A stretch of DNA of 20,632 nucleotides from JBDREA01 sp043820265 (GCA_043820265.1 JBDREA010000129.1:1-20632), one strand, 5' to 3'; shown: positions 7,275-14,097, counted from the stretch's first letter. Made by a program: numbers and translations. Notes: generated by a model not told the origin, from the letters alone.

Positions 7275-8327
7275 ATGACTGATGTTCTTTCCTCTCTTGA
7301 TAAGAGGGTTCTAGTGGAATTAGTGCATCATTCGGATTATTCCGACACAAAATTGTCAGAGATTCTACAGATTACTCCGGCTCGGGCCAAAAGCATTCGC
7401 CACAAGCTGCTTTCTAATAGATATATCACTCCAGTAAACATCCCTGATTTTGCAGGTATTGGCTGTGAGTTGCTTACTGTTTTCCACGGCGACTTTAATG
7501 CTGCTACTCCCTACAATATGCGAAAGAAATACCTTCCAAGTCAGAAATTTAAACATGTTTTTTTGGTTGCAACAACTGACCTACAACATGTCTCAATGTC
7601 CGCTTCTAATAACTTCACAGATATACGAAGGTATGTGGAGTATATGGAGATGGTGTATGGAAAACACGGCTTCTTAGGGACTGGAGGGAACAATTATGTT
7701 TATTTTCCATTTGAGTTGTCAAAAATTCTTCATTTTTTTAACTTCGGGCCTCTGTTATCTCATCATTTTGGGGAGCAACCATCCAAAAGTAGTTTGGGTG
7801 TGCTTCTGAGCCAAAAGAAGTTCTGTAGGTTGGGGATAAACGAGAAAAAAGTGCTATATTTACTTGTGAAAAACCCATGTTTTAGCGATAGGAATCTTGC
7901 AAATGAAATAGGAATCTCCAGGCAGACTGTTAACAACATAAGGAACAAGATATTTAAGAAGGGCCTCATCCACCCAATCATGTTTCCGAATCTTAGCAAA
8001 CTTGGGTTTGATTTGTTGGTGTTCAAGTATTGCAGGTATAAACCTTCTTCTCCTTTGGATGTGAGAGAGGAAAAATTGGGGAGTATATTGAAAAAACCTT
8101 CAAGGATCCTTACTATTTCCTCCAACTTGGAGAGTGTTTCTTTTTCGGTTTTTCGAGATTACCAGGAGTATGAAAAGGATAAAAGCGATTATTTAACAAC
8201 GCATCAAGACTATTTTAAGGGGGATCCTTTTATTCGAGTTTTTCCTGTAAAAGAGCTGAGATTCACTTACGCGAGATACGCTCCATTGGTTGCAAAGGTG
8301 TTGGGATTTGATGAAGAATTTAACTGA
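7275..8327 (+). CDS. HTH transcriptional regulator made of two tandem homologous halves
   Basis: The protein has 350 residues. Each half begins with a winged-helix-type segment: LDKRVLVELVHHSDYSDTKL near residue 8 and GINEKKVLYLLVKNPCFSDR near 186. In both, a recognition-helix-like stretch (ITPARAKSIRHKLL; ISRQTVNNIRNKIF) is followed by a matching block (YITPVNIPDFAGIGCELLTV; LIHPIMFPNLSKLGFDLLVF). The C-terminal part of each half resembles a ligand or dimerisation domain in the Lrp/AsnC style, but I cannot name it. ATG 7275 is preferred over the adjacent TTG. The gene overlaps the next by 17 bp, so it probably controls or works with the HemN-like enzyme. Confidence 0.8.
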   Translation: MTDVLSSLDKRVLVELVHHSDYSDTKLSEILQITPARAKSIRHKLLSNRYITPVNIPDFAGIGCELLTVFHGDFNAATPYNMRKKYLPSQKFKHVFLVATTDLQHVSMSASNNFTDIRRYVEYMEMVYGKHGFLGTGGNNYVYFPFELSKILHFFNFGPLLSHHFGEQPSKSSLGVLLSQKKFCRLGINEKKVLYLLVKNPCFSDRNLANEIGISRQTVNNIRNKIFKKGLIHPIMFPNLSKLGFDLLVFKYCRYKPSSPLDVREEKLGSILKKPSRILTISSNLESVSFSVFRDYQEYEKDKSDYLTTHQDYFKGDPFIRVFPVKELRFTYARYAPLVAKVLGFDEEFN

Positions 8328-9723
8328 AGATTTACGTAGAGGCCTATCATACCTAGAGGAAGAGGGATTGGGGGCTGTCAAACCAGTAGTTGAACGACTG
8401 CTTGGATTCGATTTTGATTTATTGTGTAAAGAGGGGATTTATCGAGATCATGACAACTATCGCTTTGTAGTGACTTATCCTTTCAACCCCTTGATGAATA
8501 CACTCAAAGAGGATGTTTTCAAAGATTACTCCCCAGAAAAACCTCTAGCGTTGTATGTCCACCTGCCATTTTGTCTTTCGATTTGTTCCTTTTGTGGTAG
8601 ATTTATCAAGACCAATCAAATTAGCCAAGAAAAAATTAACCAAGTCGTTGACTCTGCTATCTCTGAATCAAAATTGATCCATTCAAAGATCGAAGGGAAT
8701 CTGGTATTCGACAGTGTCTATTTTGGAGGGGGAACACCCAGCGTTCTGTCAGATCCACAGATTAAGAGACTCCTAGACTATTTTGTTGGCGAATTAAACC
8801 TTAAAAAAGGGGCTGAAGTGTCTTGGGAAACGACCCCTGAAACCGCTATCCATGAAAAGCTTGATTTGGTTTTAGAAAGGGGAGTCAACCGTATCTCTAT
8901 GGGCGTTCAAGACTTTGATAGTAGTATTCTAAGGGACTGTAATCGCCTCCATGATGGGAAAAAGGCAGTTTCCGCTATAGAGCTTATCCATGAAATGGGA
9001 TTCAAGAACTTAAATGTGGACTTCATACATGGCCTCCCGAACCAGACGTTGAAACACCGAGAAAAAACTCTCGAAACTGTCTTGGACCTCAAACCTAACT
9101 CAATTACTGATTACCCCCTATATACGTCCCAAGATGCCTGTATCTCAAATTTGCCCTCTAAGAGTTTCCCAGAGTCCTGGGTGAGATTAGTAATGCAGGC
9201 TAGGGCAAGTGATGTATTAATAGATGCTGGTTACTCACACCGACCCATCCACTGGTTCACTCTGAGGGGTAGTCGGCATATCCAGCAAGAAAATAAATTT
9301 CGAAATCAAGAAGTTTTGGGAATTGGCCTATCCAGTTACTCCTACCTGAACGGCTACCAATATGTCAATATGTCTGATGTTGGCAGTTACTTACATTCTA
9401 TTGAAAATGAGGAATATCCTCTTGAAAAGGGCATTAAGTTGTCTAAACACCAAGACATGGCCCGATACATGATTTTCGGTATGAAACTTGGTGATGTGGA
9501 AAAGAAAGAGTATCGAGCAAAATACGGAGAATCACTAGATTCAAAATACTCCGAAATTATCGGTAAATTAGTTGAAATAGATGTTTTATTCGAGGATCAA
9601 AACCAGTTAAAATTGACCCCCTTAGGGGAGTTATTTAGTGAAGAGGCTGCTTTAGCCTTTACCGATAGCGAAACAAAGGCTTTGGTTTCAGAGCAGGGTT
9701 GCACAATCTATGGAAATTACTAG
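8311..9723 (+). CDS. HemN/HemW-like radical SAM enzyme
   Basis: The protein has 470 residues. After ~75 N-terminal residues comes LALYVHLPFCLSICSFCGRF with the radical SAM cysteines C88/C92/C95, then YFGGGTPSVL, SMGVQDFDSSILRDCNRLHD and DFIHGLPNQT, the order seen in coproporphyrinogen dehydrogenase HemN and its relative HemW. The C-terminus ends in a winged-helix-like LKLTPLGELF. The family includes haem chaperones, methyltransferases and cyclopropanases, and no haem gene is nearby, so the substrate is open. ATG 8311 is used; the frame extends to TTG 8290. It overlaps the HTH gene and is followed by a hairpin terminator right after the stop. Confidence 0.88.
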   Translation: MKNLTEDLRRGLSYLEEEGLGAVKPVVERLLGFDFDLLCKEGIYRDHDNYRFVVTYPFNPLMNTLKEDVFKDYSPEKPLALYVHLPFCLSICSFCGRFIKTNQISQEKINQVVDSAISESKLIHSKIEGNLVFDSVYFGGGTPSVLSDPQIKRLLDYFVGELNLKKGAEVSWETTPETAIHEKLDLVLERGVNRISMGVQDFDSSILRDCNRLHDGKKAVSAIELIHEMGFKNLNVDFIHGLPNQTLKHREKTLETVLDLKPNSITDYPLYTSQDACISNLPSKSFPESWVRLVMQARASDVLIDAGYSHRPIHWFTLRGSRHIQQENKFRNQEVLGIGLSSYSYLNGYQYVNMSDVGSYLHSIENEEYPLEKGIKLSKHQDMARYMIFGMKLGDVEKKEYRAKYGESLDSKYSEIIGKLVEIDVLFEDQNQLKLTPLGELFSEEAALAFTDSETKALVSEQGCTIYGNY

Positions 9724-9749
9724 CAATTCGCTTGAATTGTCAAGTTTTT
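9724..9749 (+). terminator. Hairpin terminator after the HemN-like gene
   Basis: CAATTC-GCTT-GAATTG, a perfect 6-bp stem with a 4-base loop, begins directly after the stop codon and is followed by TCAAGTTTTT. Confidence 0.55.
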
Positions 9750-9926
9750 AACAGAAAAATTTGACACCTATTTTTAAAGAAATACTCAACGATAAGTTCA
9801 GTCACAATCCGATGGATGACTACATCAAAGAAAATAGAATTTCAGAAAAATCACGCGCACAAAACATCAAACAACACCACCTCCCACAAAACCCAAAAAA
9901 ATAAACAAGTGAGGTGATGTGGGACC

Positions 9927-10139
9927 ATGAAAATTTGGAAAAACAAATTTTCTGGCGCCGACACCGACCTAAAGTCGGAGTCGAGCGTGGAAGAAAAAAA
10001 CAAGAAGTGGTCTTGGACAGGAACGTTTTTCTTGGATGAAGAGACGGGAGAGGGTAAGATCGTATTTGACGATGTGCCCCTCCAAAAACAGGCACCCCTT
10101 GCGACCTTGACCCCCTCCCAAGTCAAGAATGCAGATTAA
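9927..10139 (+). CDS. Small protein of unknown function (70 aa)
   Basis: The frame encodes an acidic/polar 70-residue protein with a central KKWSWTGTFFLDEETGEGKI stretch and no signal peptide or membrane segment. I recognise no family. It is supported by a good Shine-Dalgarno sequence, GAGGTGAT at 9911-9918, eight bases before the ATG, and by a strong hairpin ten bases after the stop. A further possible short frame lies upstream (TTG 9761 or ATG 9812 to 9904), without a ribosome site. Confidence 0.5.
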   Translation: MKIWKNKFSGADTDLKSESSVEEKNKKWSWTGTFFLDEETGEGKIVFDDVPLQKQAPLATLTPSQVKNAD

Positions 10140-10148
10140 CATGGGGTG

Positions 10149-10203
10149 GTGCGGGGGGTTTTCAAGTCTCCCAACGAAAGCCCTCCGCACAAAAACTTTC
10201 TTT
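10149..10203 (+). terminator. 15-bp hairpin with A/T-rich tail after the 70-aa gene
   Basis: Arms at 10149-10163 (GTGCGGGGGGTTTTC) and 10176-10190 (GAAAGCCCTCCGCAC) pair along all 15 positions, two as G-U, with a 12-base loop, and AAAAACTTTCTTTAACTTTTTT follows in two runs. In RNA the pairing works best on the + strand. The right arm and tail are also the left copy of the direct repeat around the toxin-antitoxin pair. Confidence 0.65.
10170..10203 (+). repeat. 34-bp direct repeat, left copy
   Basis: This copy matches 10816-10849 at 32 of 34 positions (A/T at the fifth base, C/A at the fourteenth). The shared core includes CCGCACAAAAACTTTCTTT. Similarity stops abruptly on the right. The two copies bracket the toxin-antitoxin pair exactly: this one reaches into the antitoxin stop codon. 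Confidence 0.85.
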
Positions 10204-10414
10204 AACTTTTTTCGATGAGTTCTTCGATTATTTGGCTCATTGGTTGTCTTCTTTTTTGGGATAGTTTTTTCAGTTTGTGCACTGTCGCCTTTCTGAGGGT
10301 GAAGCTTCGCCGGGTTTTATCCAAGTCGAACTGGCGGGTTTCGTCGTAGCGGGCGAACATCTGGTTGTATCGGCTGTTTTCCTTGAGCAATGCTTTAATT
10401 TCCTTCGACGGCAT
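10202..10414 (-). CDS. Ribbon-helix-helix antitoxin
   Basis: The protein has 70 residues. The C-terminal half RRSFTLRKATVHKLKKLSQK and MSQIIEELIEKS fits a ribbon-helix-helix DNA-binding fold (short strand, two helices); the N-terminal half is charged and probably binds the toxin. It starts inside the end of the toxin gene, with GGAGGA six bases before its ATG, so the two are coupled. Order is toxin then antitoxin, the reverse of the usual arrangement. RHH antitoxins normally repress their own promoter, which fits the palindrome upstream of the toxin gene. Confidence 0.75.
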   Translation of the reverse strand: MPSKEIKALLKENSRYNQMFARYDETRQFDLDKTRRSFTLRKATVHKLKKLSQKRRQPMSQIIEELIEKS

Positions 10415-10739
10415 ATCGTATCCTCCTCTCGATTTTTTTGATTTCGTTTATATTTTGTTTAGCGACTTTCAACAACTCTTTGGCTAGTCTGTCCTTGACG
10501 TCATCATCTGCTTTGATGTGATTTCGCTTCAGCATCAACACGGCGATGTTAAAGGCCGTCCTCTTGTTGATGTCGGTGAATGGGTGGTCGACTATTATCG
10601 CCCGCCAGAGCAGGGCGATCCTGGTGTATAGGCTCTTCCCCCTGCCAGCTGATAAGGCAAAGTCAATGCTCCCCCCTCGTACGAGGTCACCTCCCAGCTC
10701 CTTGTTTATGGTGATAATCTCGCCAAGTGACACATCCAT
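10395..10739 (-). CDS. Doc/Fic-family toxin
   Basis: The protein has 114 residues, near the length of phage P1 Doc. The catalytic loop HPFTDINKRTA (residues 52-62) matches the Doc form HxFx(D/N)xNKR with H52, D56, N58, K59 and R60; canonical Fic proteins have GN(G/K)R instead. Doc phosphorylates and inactivates EF-Tu in bacteria; in an archaeon the counterpart would be aEF1A, which is inference. The stop overlaps the antitoxin by 20 nt. Doc is usually paired with a Phd-type antitoxin, so an RHH partner is a variation. The ATG is preceded by an A-run, not a Shine-Dalgarno sequence. Confidence 0.82.
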   Translation of the reverse strand: MDVSLGEIITINKELGGDLVRGGSIDFALSAGRGKSLYTRIALLWRAIIVDHPFTDINKRTAFNIAVLMLKRNHIKADDDVKDRLAKELLKVAKQNINEIKKIERRIRYAVEGN

Positions 10740-10741
10740 TT

Positions 10742-10771
10742 TTTACAATTTCATATATACTATTTTGTAAA
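10742..10771 (-). promoter_or_regulatory. Palindromic operator centred on the toxin-antitoxin TATA-like box
   Basis: TTTACAA (10742-10748) and TTGTAAA (10765-10771) form a perfect inverted repeat with a 16-bp centre. A TATATATG sequence (10752-10759, read on the - strand) sits at the midpoint. A repressor bound here would block TBP. The box is only ~17 bp from ATG 10739, so transcription may start inside the frame (GTG 10733 is a possible leaderless start) or the real box is elsewhere. Confidence 0.5.
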
Positions 10772-10815
10772 TGATATGGCAATACATGTTAATAAAGGCA
10801 ATGTTTAGAAAACTA

Positions 10816-10849
10816 CCCATCGAAAGCCATCCGCACAAAAACTTTCTTT
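10816..10849 (+). repeat. 34-bp direct repeat, right copy
   Basis: Second copy of 10170-10203 with 32 of 34 matches, in the same orientation, 646 bp away. Unlike the left copy it has no partner arm, so it cannot form the hairpin; it looks like a duplicated half-terminator. Confidence 0.85.
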
Positions 10850-10923
10850 CTAAATAAATTTTCTGAGGGTCTTCTTAGCATCCCGTCAATAAATAAAAAA
10901 CTCAAAATCCTTGACATTGTAAA

Positions 10924-10931
10924 TTTATTAA
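10924..10931 (+). promoter_or_regulatory. TATA-like box of the 152-aa gene
   Basis: TTTATTAA is centred 27 bp before ATG 10954. With no Shine-Dalgarno sequence present, this spacing suggests a leaderless message. Confidence 0.45.
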
Positions 10932-10953
10932 TTTCGGAAATCAACTACTACGC

Positions 10954-11412
10954 ATGACCAAACAAGGAAAGCTTACCCTGCACATCGACATCAGTGGAAT
11001 ACTCAAAGATGCTTATCAACAGTCAACCCTCGGATTTAAACGCACCGATGGGGTAACGGGAAACATCTATATCCGCCACCAAACAAAGAGAGCCTACTAT
11101 CGGAAATACCGAAACAAGCTCACCGACTGCGTCGGACGTCTATACGCCATCGCAGTCTACTACGCCATAAAAGACTACCTCACAAACGTTGAGAAAATCC
11201 GATTTTGCAGAGACATCAAATTCAGACACGTTAAAAACTACCTAAACCAACTATTCGTCAACCACAAAGGATTTAAAGAGATCAAGTTAGAACTCAACAA
11301 TCCCTCCAACGGAAAATCCAACGGTCACTACCCCGCATTGAAAGCATTCCGAAACAGAAGCAAAGCAAAAAAATTCCTCACCTTAAAAATGATAGAATCA
11401 AAGCTTTTTTAA
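10954..11412 (+). CDS. Unrecognised 152-aa basic protein
   Basis: I do not recognise the family with confidence. The protein is strongly basic. It begins with a strand-like KLTLHIDISGILKDAYQQ, has a Lys/Arg/Tyr-rich middle (RHQTKRAYYRKYRNKL), a helix (YAIAVYYAIKDYL), an IRFCRDIKFRHVKNYLNQLF block and a basic tail (KAFRNRSKAKKFL). The early acidic strand and later IRFCRDI strand allow a guess at an RNase H-like or DUF3800-like nucleic-acid protein, but no catalytic set can be confirmed. Codons favour C-ending and ATC/CTC forms unlike the T-rich genes around it. It lies in accessory DNA between the toxin-antitoxin repeat and a possible structured RNA. Confidence 0.6.
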   Translation: MTKQGKLTLHIDISGILKDAYQQSTLGFKRTDGVTGNIYIRHQTKRAYYRKYRNKLTDCVGRLYAIAVYYAIKDYLTNVEKIRFCRDIKFRHVKNYLNQLFVNHKGFKEIKLELNNPSNGKSNGHYPALKAFRNRSKAKKFLTLKMIESKLF

Positions 11413-11432
11413 AAATAAAAAATGAGATTGAT

Positions 11433-11516
11433 AGGGGCAGGTAGTCATAAGACCACAATTCCCGATTGTGTTGCAGGCGCCGAACGCTTTTTCTGCAACT
11501 CCTCAAGGCGACCCCT
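11433..11516 (+). ncRNA. Possible structured RNA with tRNA-like branching
   Basis: AGGGG (11433-11437) and CCCCT (11512-11516) can close a fold holding three hairpins: GTC-ATAA-GAC (11444-11453), CACAA-TTCCCGA-TTGTG (11454-11470) and a longer GTTGCAG/CTGCAAC (11470-11476 with 11493-11499) extended by GCG-CCGAA-CGC. The second is a perfect 5-bp stem with a 7-base loop having U33-like T and CCC in anticodon position. No T-loop consensus is present, so it is not a normal tRNA. Strand is uncertain. Confidence 0.3.
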
Positions 11517-11727
11517 TCACTAATTATGTGAACTTGTTAACTAATTAAGAATATAGTTTCCAAAAAGCAACTGCTATATCTTCTATAGTGATACGATTCG
11601 GAGTTCAGAAGCAAAACACGTCAAACTATTTGCCTGAAAAAACTTGATTAGTCAATAAATAACACCCTAGAAAATCGAGGGGTTCGAACCTGTACAATAG
11701 GCTCGACGCCTATCGAATTCAATCTTT

Positions 11728-11801
11728 TGGGCCCGACGGGGTTTGAACCCGCGGCATCTCGGTTAAAAGCCGAGCGCTCTACCAAACTGAGCTACGGGCC
11801 C
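11728..11801 (-). tRNA. tRNA-Lys (anticodon UUU)
   Basis: Read on the - strand the acceptor stem is GGGCCCG/CGGGCCC with discriminator A at 11728. The D-arm holds TAGCTCAGTTTGGTAGA, the anticodon arm is CTCGG-CTTTTAA-CCGAG giving UUU, and the T-arm is GCGGG-TTCAAAC-CCCGT. The length is 74 nt with no intron and no encoded CCA, as is common in archaea. Confidence 0.95.
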
Positions 11802-11889
11802 ATTTTTTGATCTTTAGAAATGTAGTCTTTTACTACACTCCTTCTTTTCTTGTTTTTGAATGTTTTGTTCCTGTTATCGGCTTTTTCTT

Positions 11890-11907
11890 GGTTGAAAGCC
11901 GAGCGCT
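11890..11907 (-). repeat. Partial copy of the tRNA-Lys anticodon-arm region
   Basis: Eighteen bases match 11761-11778 of tRNA-Lys at 17 positions in the same orientation, 129 bp away. The one change converts the loop CTTTTAA to CTTTCAA. The rest of a tRNA is absent. Part of the copy also pairs with upstream TCGGCTTT (11878-11885 region) as a hairpin. Confidence 0.6.
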
Positions 11908-12078
11908 TCGATGGAAATGTAGATTGTGGGTAGGTTATAGATGTGCAAATGTCTTAGGGGGGCTTTATTTAAATATTGTTTTTTGCTGGCTTTTTTGTAG
12001 GTTGGTTTTTATAGTCTTTTTTTTGTTTTATTTGTGTTCTTTATATTGTTTTGTTTAATATTTTGTTGAGGTTTTTTT

Positions 12079-13269
12079 ATGGGTTCGGATTGTCTTTTGT
12101 CGAATGCTGAGTCGTGGGTTTGTTTGGCGGCGTTGAGGTCGTTGGGCGGTTTTGGTGTTGGGGTCGAGACTTCGTCTGAGTTTTCTGATGCTGTTTCGTT
12201 TCATAGCCGGTTTTCCCATAAGAATCACAGTTATAGGCAGGTGTCTGGGGGTTTGTTTTTGGATGATTTGGAAGATGTTTTAGCTGAGGGGGGTTTTGAG
12301 GTTTTTATGCCTGTGCTCTCTGAGGTTTTGGTGCCTGTTTTAAAGGAGAGGAAGAGGTTTGAGAAGTTTGCTACTATCCCTTTTGCAGATATTGATTTGT
12401 TTGAGTTGGCTAACGACAAGATTCGGATGAGTCAGCGTGCCTTGAAGCTTGGGATTCCTTGTCCGAACTCGTTTTTTGTTGGTGATTCGACGAATTTGTC
12501 CGATATTAGAGGAGAACTTTCGTTTCCGATTCTCGTTAAGCCTTCGGTGTCTGAGGGAGCCAAGGGTATTCTTTTCATCAGGTCTTTTAGCGAGTTGGCG
12601 GAGGGTTTTGAGAGGATCAAAGCGGCTTATGGCCCGGTTTTTCTCCAGGAGTATATCCCATATAACGGTCAGAAGTTTGCGGCTTCTGTGTTATTGGATA
12701 ATGATAGTAGGCCAGTTAGGGTTTTTGCTCAGCGAATGATTCGGGAGAATCCCATGTCTCCTGGGCCTCATACGACTTCTGAGAGCATTGATAGAAAGGA
12801 TATCATCGACTACGTCAGCCGACTTATGGTTGACATTGGGTGGCGGGGGGTGGCTCAGGCGGAGTTTGTATTGGATCCAAGGGATAATCAGCCTAAGTTC
12901 CTTGAGGTTAATCCTAGGTTGTGGAATTCGCTTTCGCTTTCGAATTATGCAGGTGTTAATTTCCCTTATTGGATGTATAAGCTGGGTTTGGGTGAAGAGA
13001 TTGAGCCGGACTTCAATTACAGGGTGGGCGTTAGAAGTAGGTGGATTATTCCTCAGGAGATTAGGGTACTTTTCAGTTTGATTTTAAACAGGCGTGATCC
13101 GATGTATCAGGTGAATAAGAGCAGGTTAAGGCAGATTGTTGAGTTATTTGATTTTTTCAGGGGTAACCAGGGGTATTACATTTTATCGGCTAACGATCCG
13201 GTTCCCGCTTTCTATTATGCAAAGAATTGGGCGGGGGGTGCGGTTAAGAGGATTATCGGAAATATTTGA
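12079..13269 (+). CDS. ATP-grasp carboxylate-amine ligase
   Basis: The protein has 396 residues. A Rossmann-like N-terminal part runs to about residue 110. The ATP-grasp core follows: NDKIRMSQRALKLGIPCPNS, FPILVKPSVSEGAKGI (ATP-binding lysine), GPVFLQEYIPYNG and the metal-binding FVLDPRDNQPKFLEVNPRLW with E and N residues in the usual order. The substrate is not evident; relatives range from carbamoyl-phosphate-synthetase-like ligases to peptide or amino-acid ligases. ATG 12079 follows GAGG at 12068-12071. The coding sequence is strikingly T/G-rich in third positions compared with genes at 4-7 kb. It ends two bases before the convergent tbp stop. Confidence 0.88.
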   Translation: MGSDCLLSNAESWVCLAALRSLGGFGVGVETSSEFSDAVSFHSRFSHKNHSYRQVSGGLFLDDLEDVLAEGGFEVFMPVLSEVLVPVLKERKRFEKFATIPFADIDLFELANDKIRMSQRALKLGIPCPNSFFVGDSTNLSDIRGELSFPILVKPSVSEGAKGILFIRSFSELAEGFERIKAAYGPVFLQEYIPYNGQKFAASVLLDNDSRPVRVFAQRMIRENPMSPGPHTTSESIDRKDIIDYVSRLMVDIGWRGVAQAEFVLDPRDNQPKFLEVNPRLWNSLSLSNYAGVNFPYWMYKLGLGEEIEPDFNYRVGVRSRWIIPQEIRVLFSLILNRRDPMYQVNKSRLRQIVELFDFFRGNQGYYILSANDPVPAFYYAKNWAGGAVKRIIGNI

Positions 13270-13271
13270 GC

Positions 13272-13841
13272 CTATCCAGGGGGGGAGGGAGTGATTATCG
13301 CGTTGTATTCTATCACTGCTTCCTTGGTTCTCTTAGCTGCCGTGCGCGCGTCTTCGGGCGTCTTTGCACCGGTGATTATTATCTTCCCGCTCCTAAAGAT
13401 GAGCATGACCGTCTTGGGGTGGTCGAGGCGGTAGACGAGGCCCGGAAACTGTTCGGGCTCGTATTCTGTGTCGTAGCATTTGGTTGCGAGGTCGTCTAGG
13501 TTCACCATCAGGTCCAGAGACGATGATGCGACTATGTTTTGTATCTGGACTATTGGTCTTTTTTTGACTATGATTCCGCCTTCTTTTAGTTTGGAGATGA
13601 GCTTTTTTACGGCTTCCCCGATTTCTTCTTTGGATCGGGCGCCGCTGCAGATAACTTTTCCGGTGCGAAAGATCAGCATTGCGAGTTTGGGTTTGTCTAC
13701 TCTGTATACGAGGCCGGGGAAGCGTGGAGGGTTCTCGATCCCAGAAACGGATTTTGAGAACTTTTTGAGGTTGATTTCGAGGTCGAGTGTTATCGAGGAT
13801 ACGATGTTTTCGATTTTTACTTTTGGGTTCTTTTCAGCCAC
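13272..13841 (-). CDS. tbp: TATA-box-binding protein (TBP)
   Basis: The protein has 189 residues, the usual archaeal length, with the two pseudo-symmetric repeats: VKIENIVSSITLDLEINLKK / FPGLVYRVDKPKLAMLIF / GKVICSGARS and VQIQNIVASSSLDLMVNLDD / FPGLVYRLDHPKTVMLIF / GKIIITGAKT. It binds the TATA box and recruits TFB and RNA polymerase. The start is GTG 13841, preceded by GGTGACC. A TATA-like box lies at 13871-13877. The C-terminus has a short ITPSPPG tail in place of the acidic tail of some archaeal TBPs. The 3' end faces the ATP-grasp gene with only two bases between stops. Confidence 0.97.
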   Translation of the reverse strand: MAEKNPKVKIENIVSSITLDLEINLKKFSKSVSGIENPPRFPGLVYRVDKPKLAMLIFRTGKVICSGARSKEEIGEAVKKLISKLKEGGIIVKKRPIVQIQNIVASSSLDLMVNLDDLATKCYDTEYEPEQFPGLVYRLDHPKTVMLIFRSGKIIITGAKTPEDARTAAKRTKEAVIEYNAIITPSPPG

Positions 13842-13870
13842 TGTCGGTCACCTTGGTTTTTTTGATAGCA

Positions 13871-13877
13871 TTATATA
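13871..13877 (-). promoter_or_regulatory. TATA box of tbp
   Basis: TATATAA on the - strand, centred about 33 bp before GTG 13841, predicts a leader of roughly seven bases that just reaches the GGTGA ribosome site. The 253-bp gap to the next gene shows nothing else but the hairpin at 14075. Confidence 0.55.
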
Positions 13878-14074
13878 GACACATGAGCTTTTAAGTGAAA
13901 TTGCATCTTCCATAAATTGGTTTTCGGGTGTGAAGTAGATTATGTGGATTTTTTCAGTATTTATATTAAAGTTTTTTTATATCGTTAGTTAGGGGATTTT
14001 ATGGTTGGAACCTCATCTCGTTGAGCATTCCTATTTAGCTATAAGTTGTTAGGTCTGACCTTTACTCAGAAATC

Positions 14075-14097
14075 TAGTTTACACGTCGAGTAAACTA
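14075..14097 (-). terminator. Perfect 8-bp hairpin at the end of the giant surface-protein gene
   Basis: TAGTTTAC-ACGTCGA-GTAAACTA is a perfect inverted repeat with a 7-base loop that includes the TAG stop codon of the - strand gene. There is only a modest T-run after it, so it may protect the 3' end and not terminate by itself. Confidence 0.45.

Larger units (their letters stand above)
11413..12078. other. Intergenic region around tRNA-Lys
   Basis: No protein gene is supported here. In order it holds a possible structured RNA (11433-11516), an AT-rich stretch, a perfect GGTTCGAACC palindrome resembling a tRNA T-arm (11681-11690), a 6-bp hairpin ATAGGC/GCCTAT (11697-11713), tRNA-Lys (11728-11801), a second copy of part of the tRNA (11890-11907), and a very T-rich run leading to the ATP-grasp gene. 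An open frame at 11807-12058 looks accidental. Confidence 0.6.

Noticed and set aside
9761..9904. A 47-codon frame upstream of the 70-aa gene
   Set aside because: It needs a TTG start without ribosome site, or a 30-codon version from ATG 9812, and has a low-complexity His/Pro/Lys end; kept only as a remark.
11643..11713. A second tRNA on the - strand with a long variable arm
   Set aside because: The GGTTCGAACC palindrome looks like a T-arm, but the T-stem does not pair and no D or anticodon arm can be built.
11807..12058. An 83-codon frame on the + strand
   Set aside because: It starts at TTG next to the tRNA, runs through the tRNA fragment and T-rich DNA, and its Phe/Cys/Leu-rich product reflects base composition.
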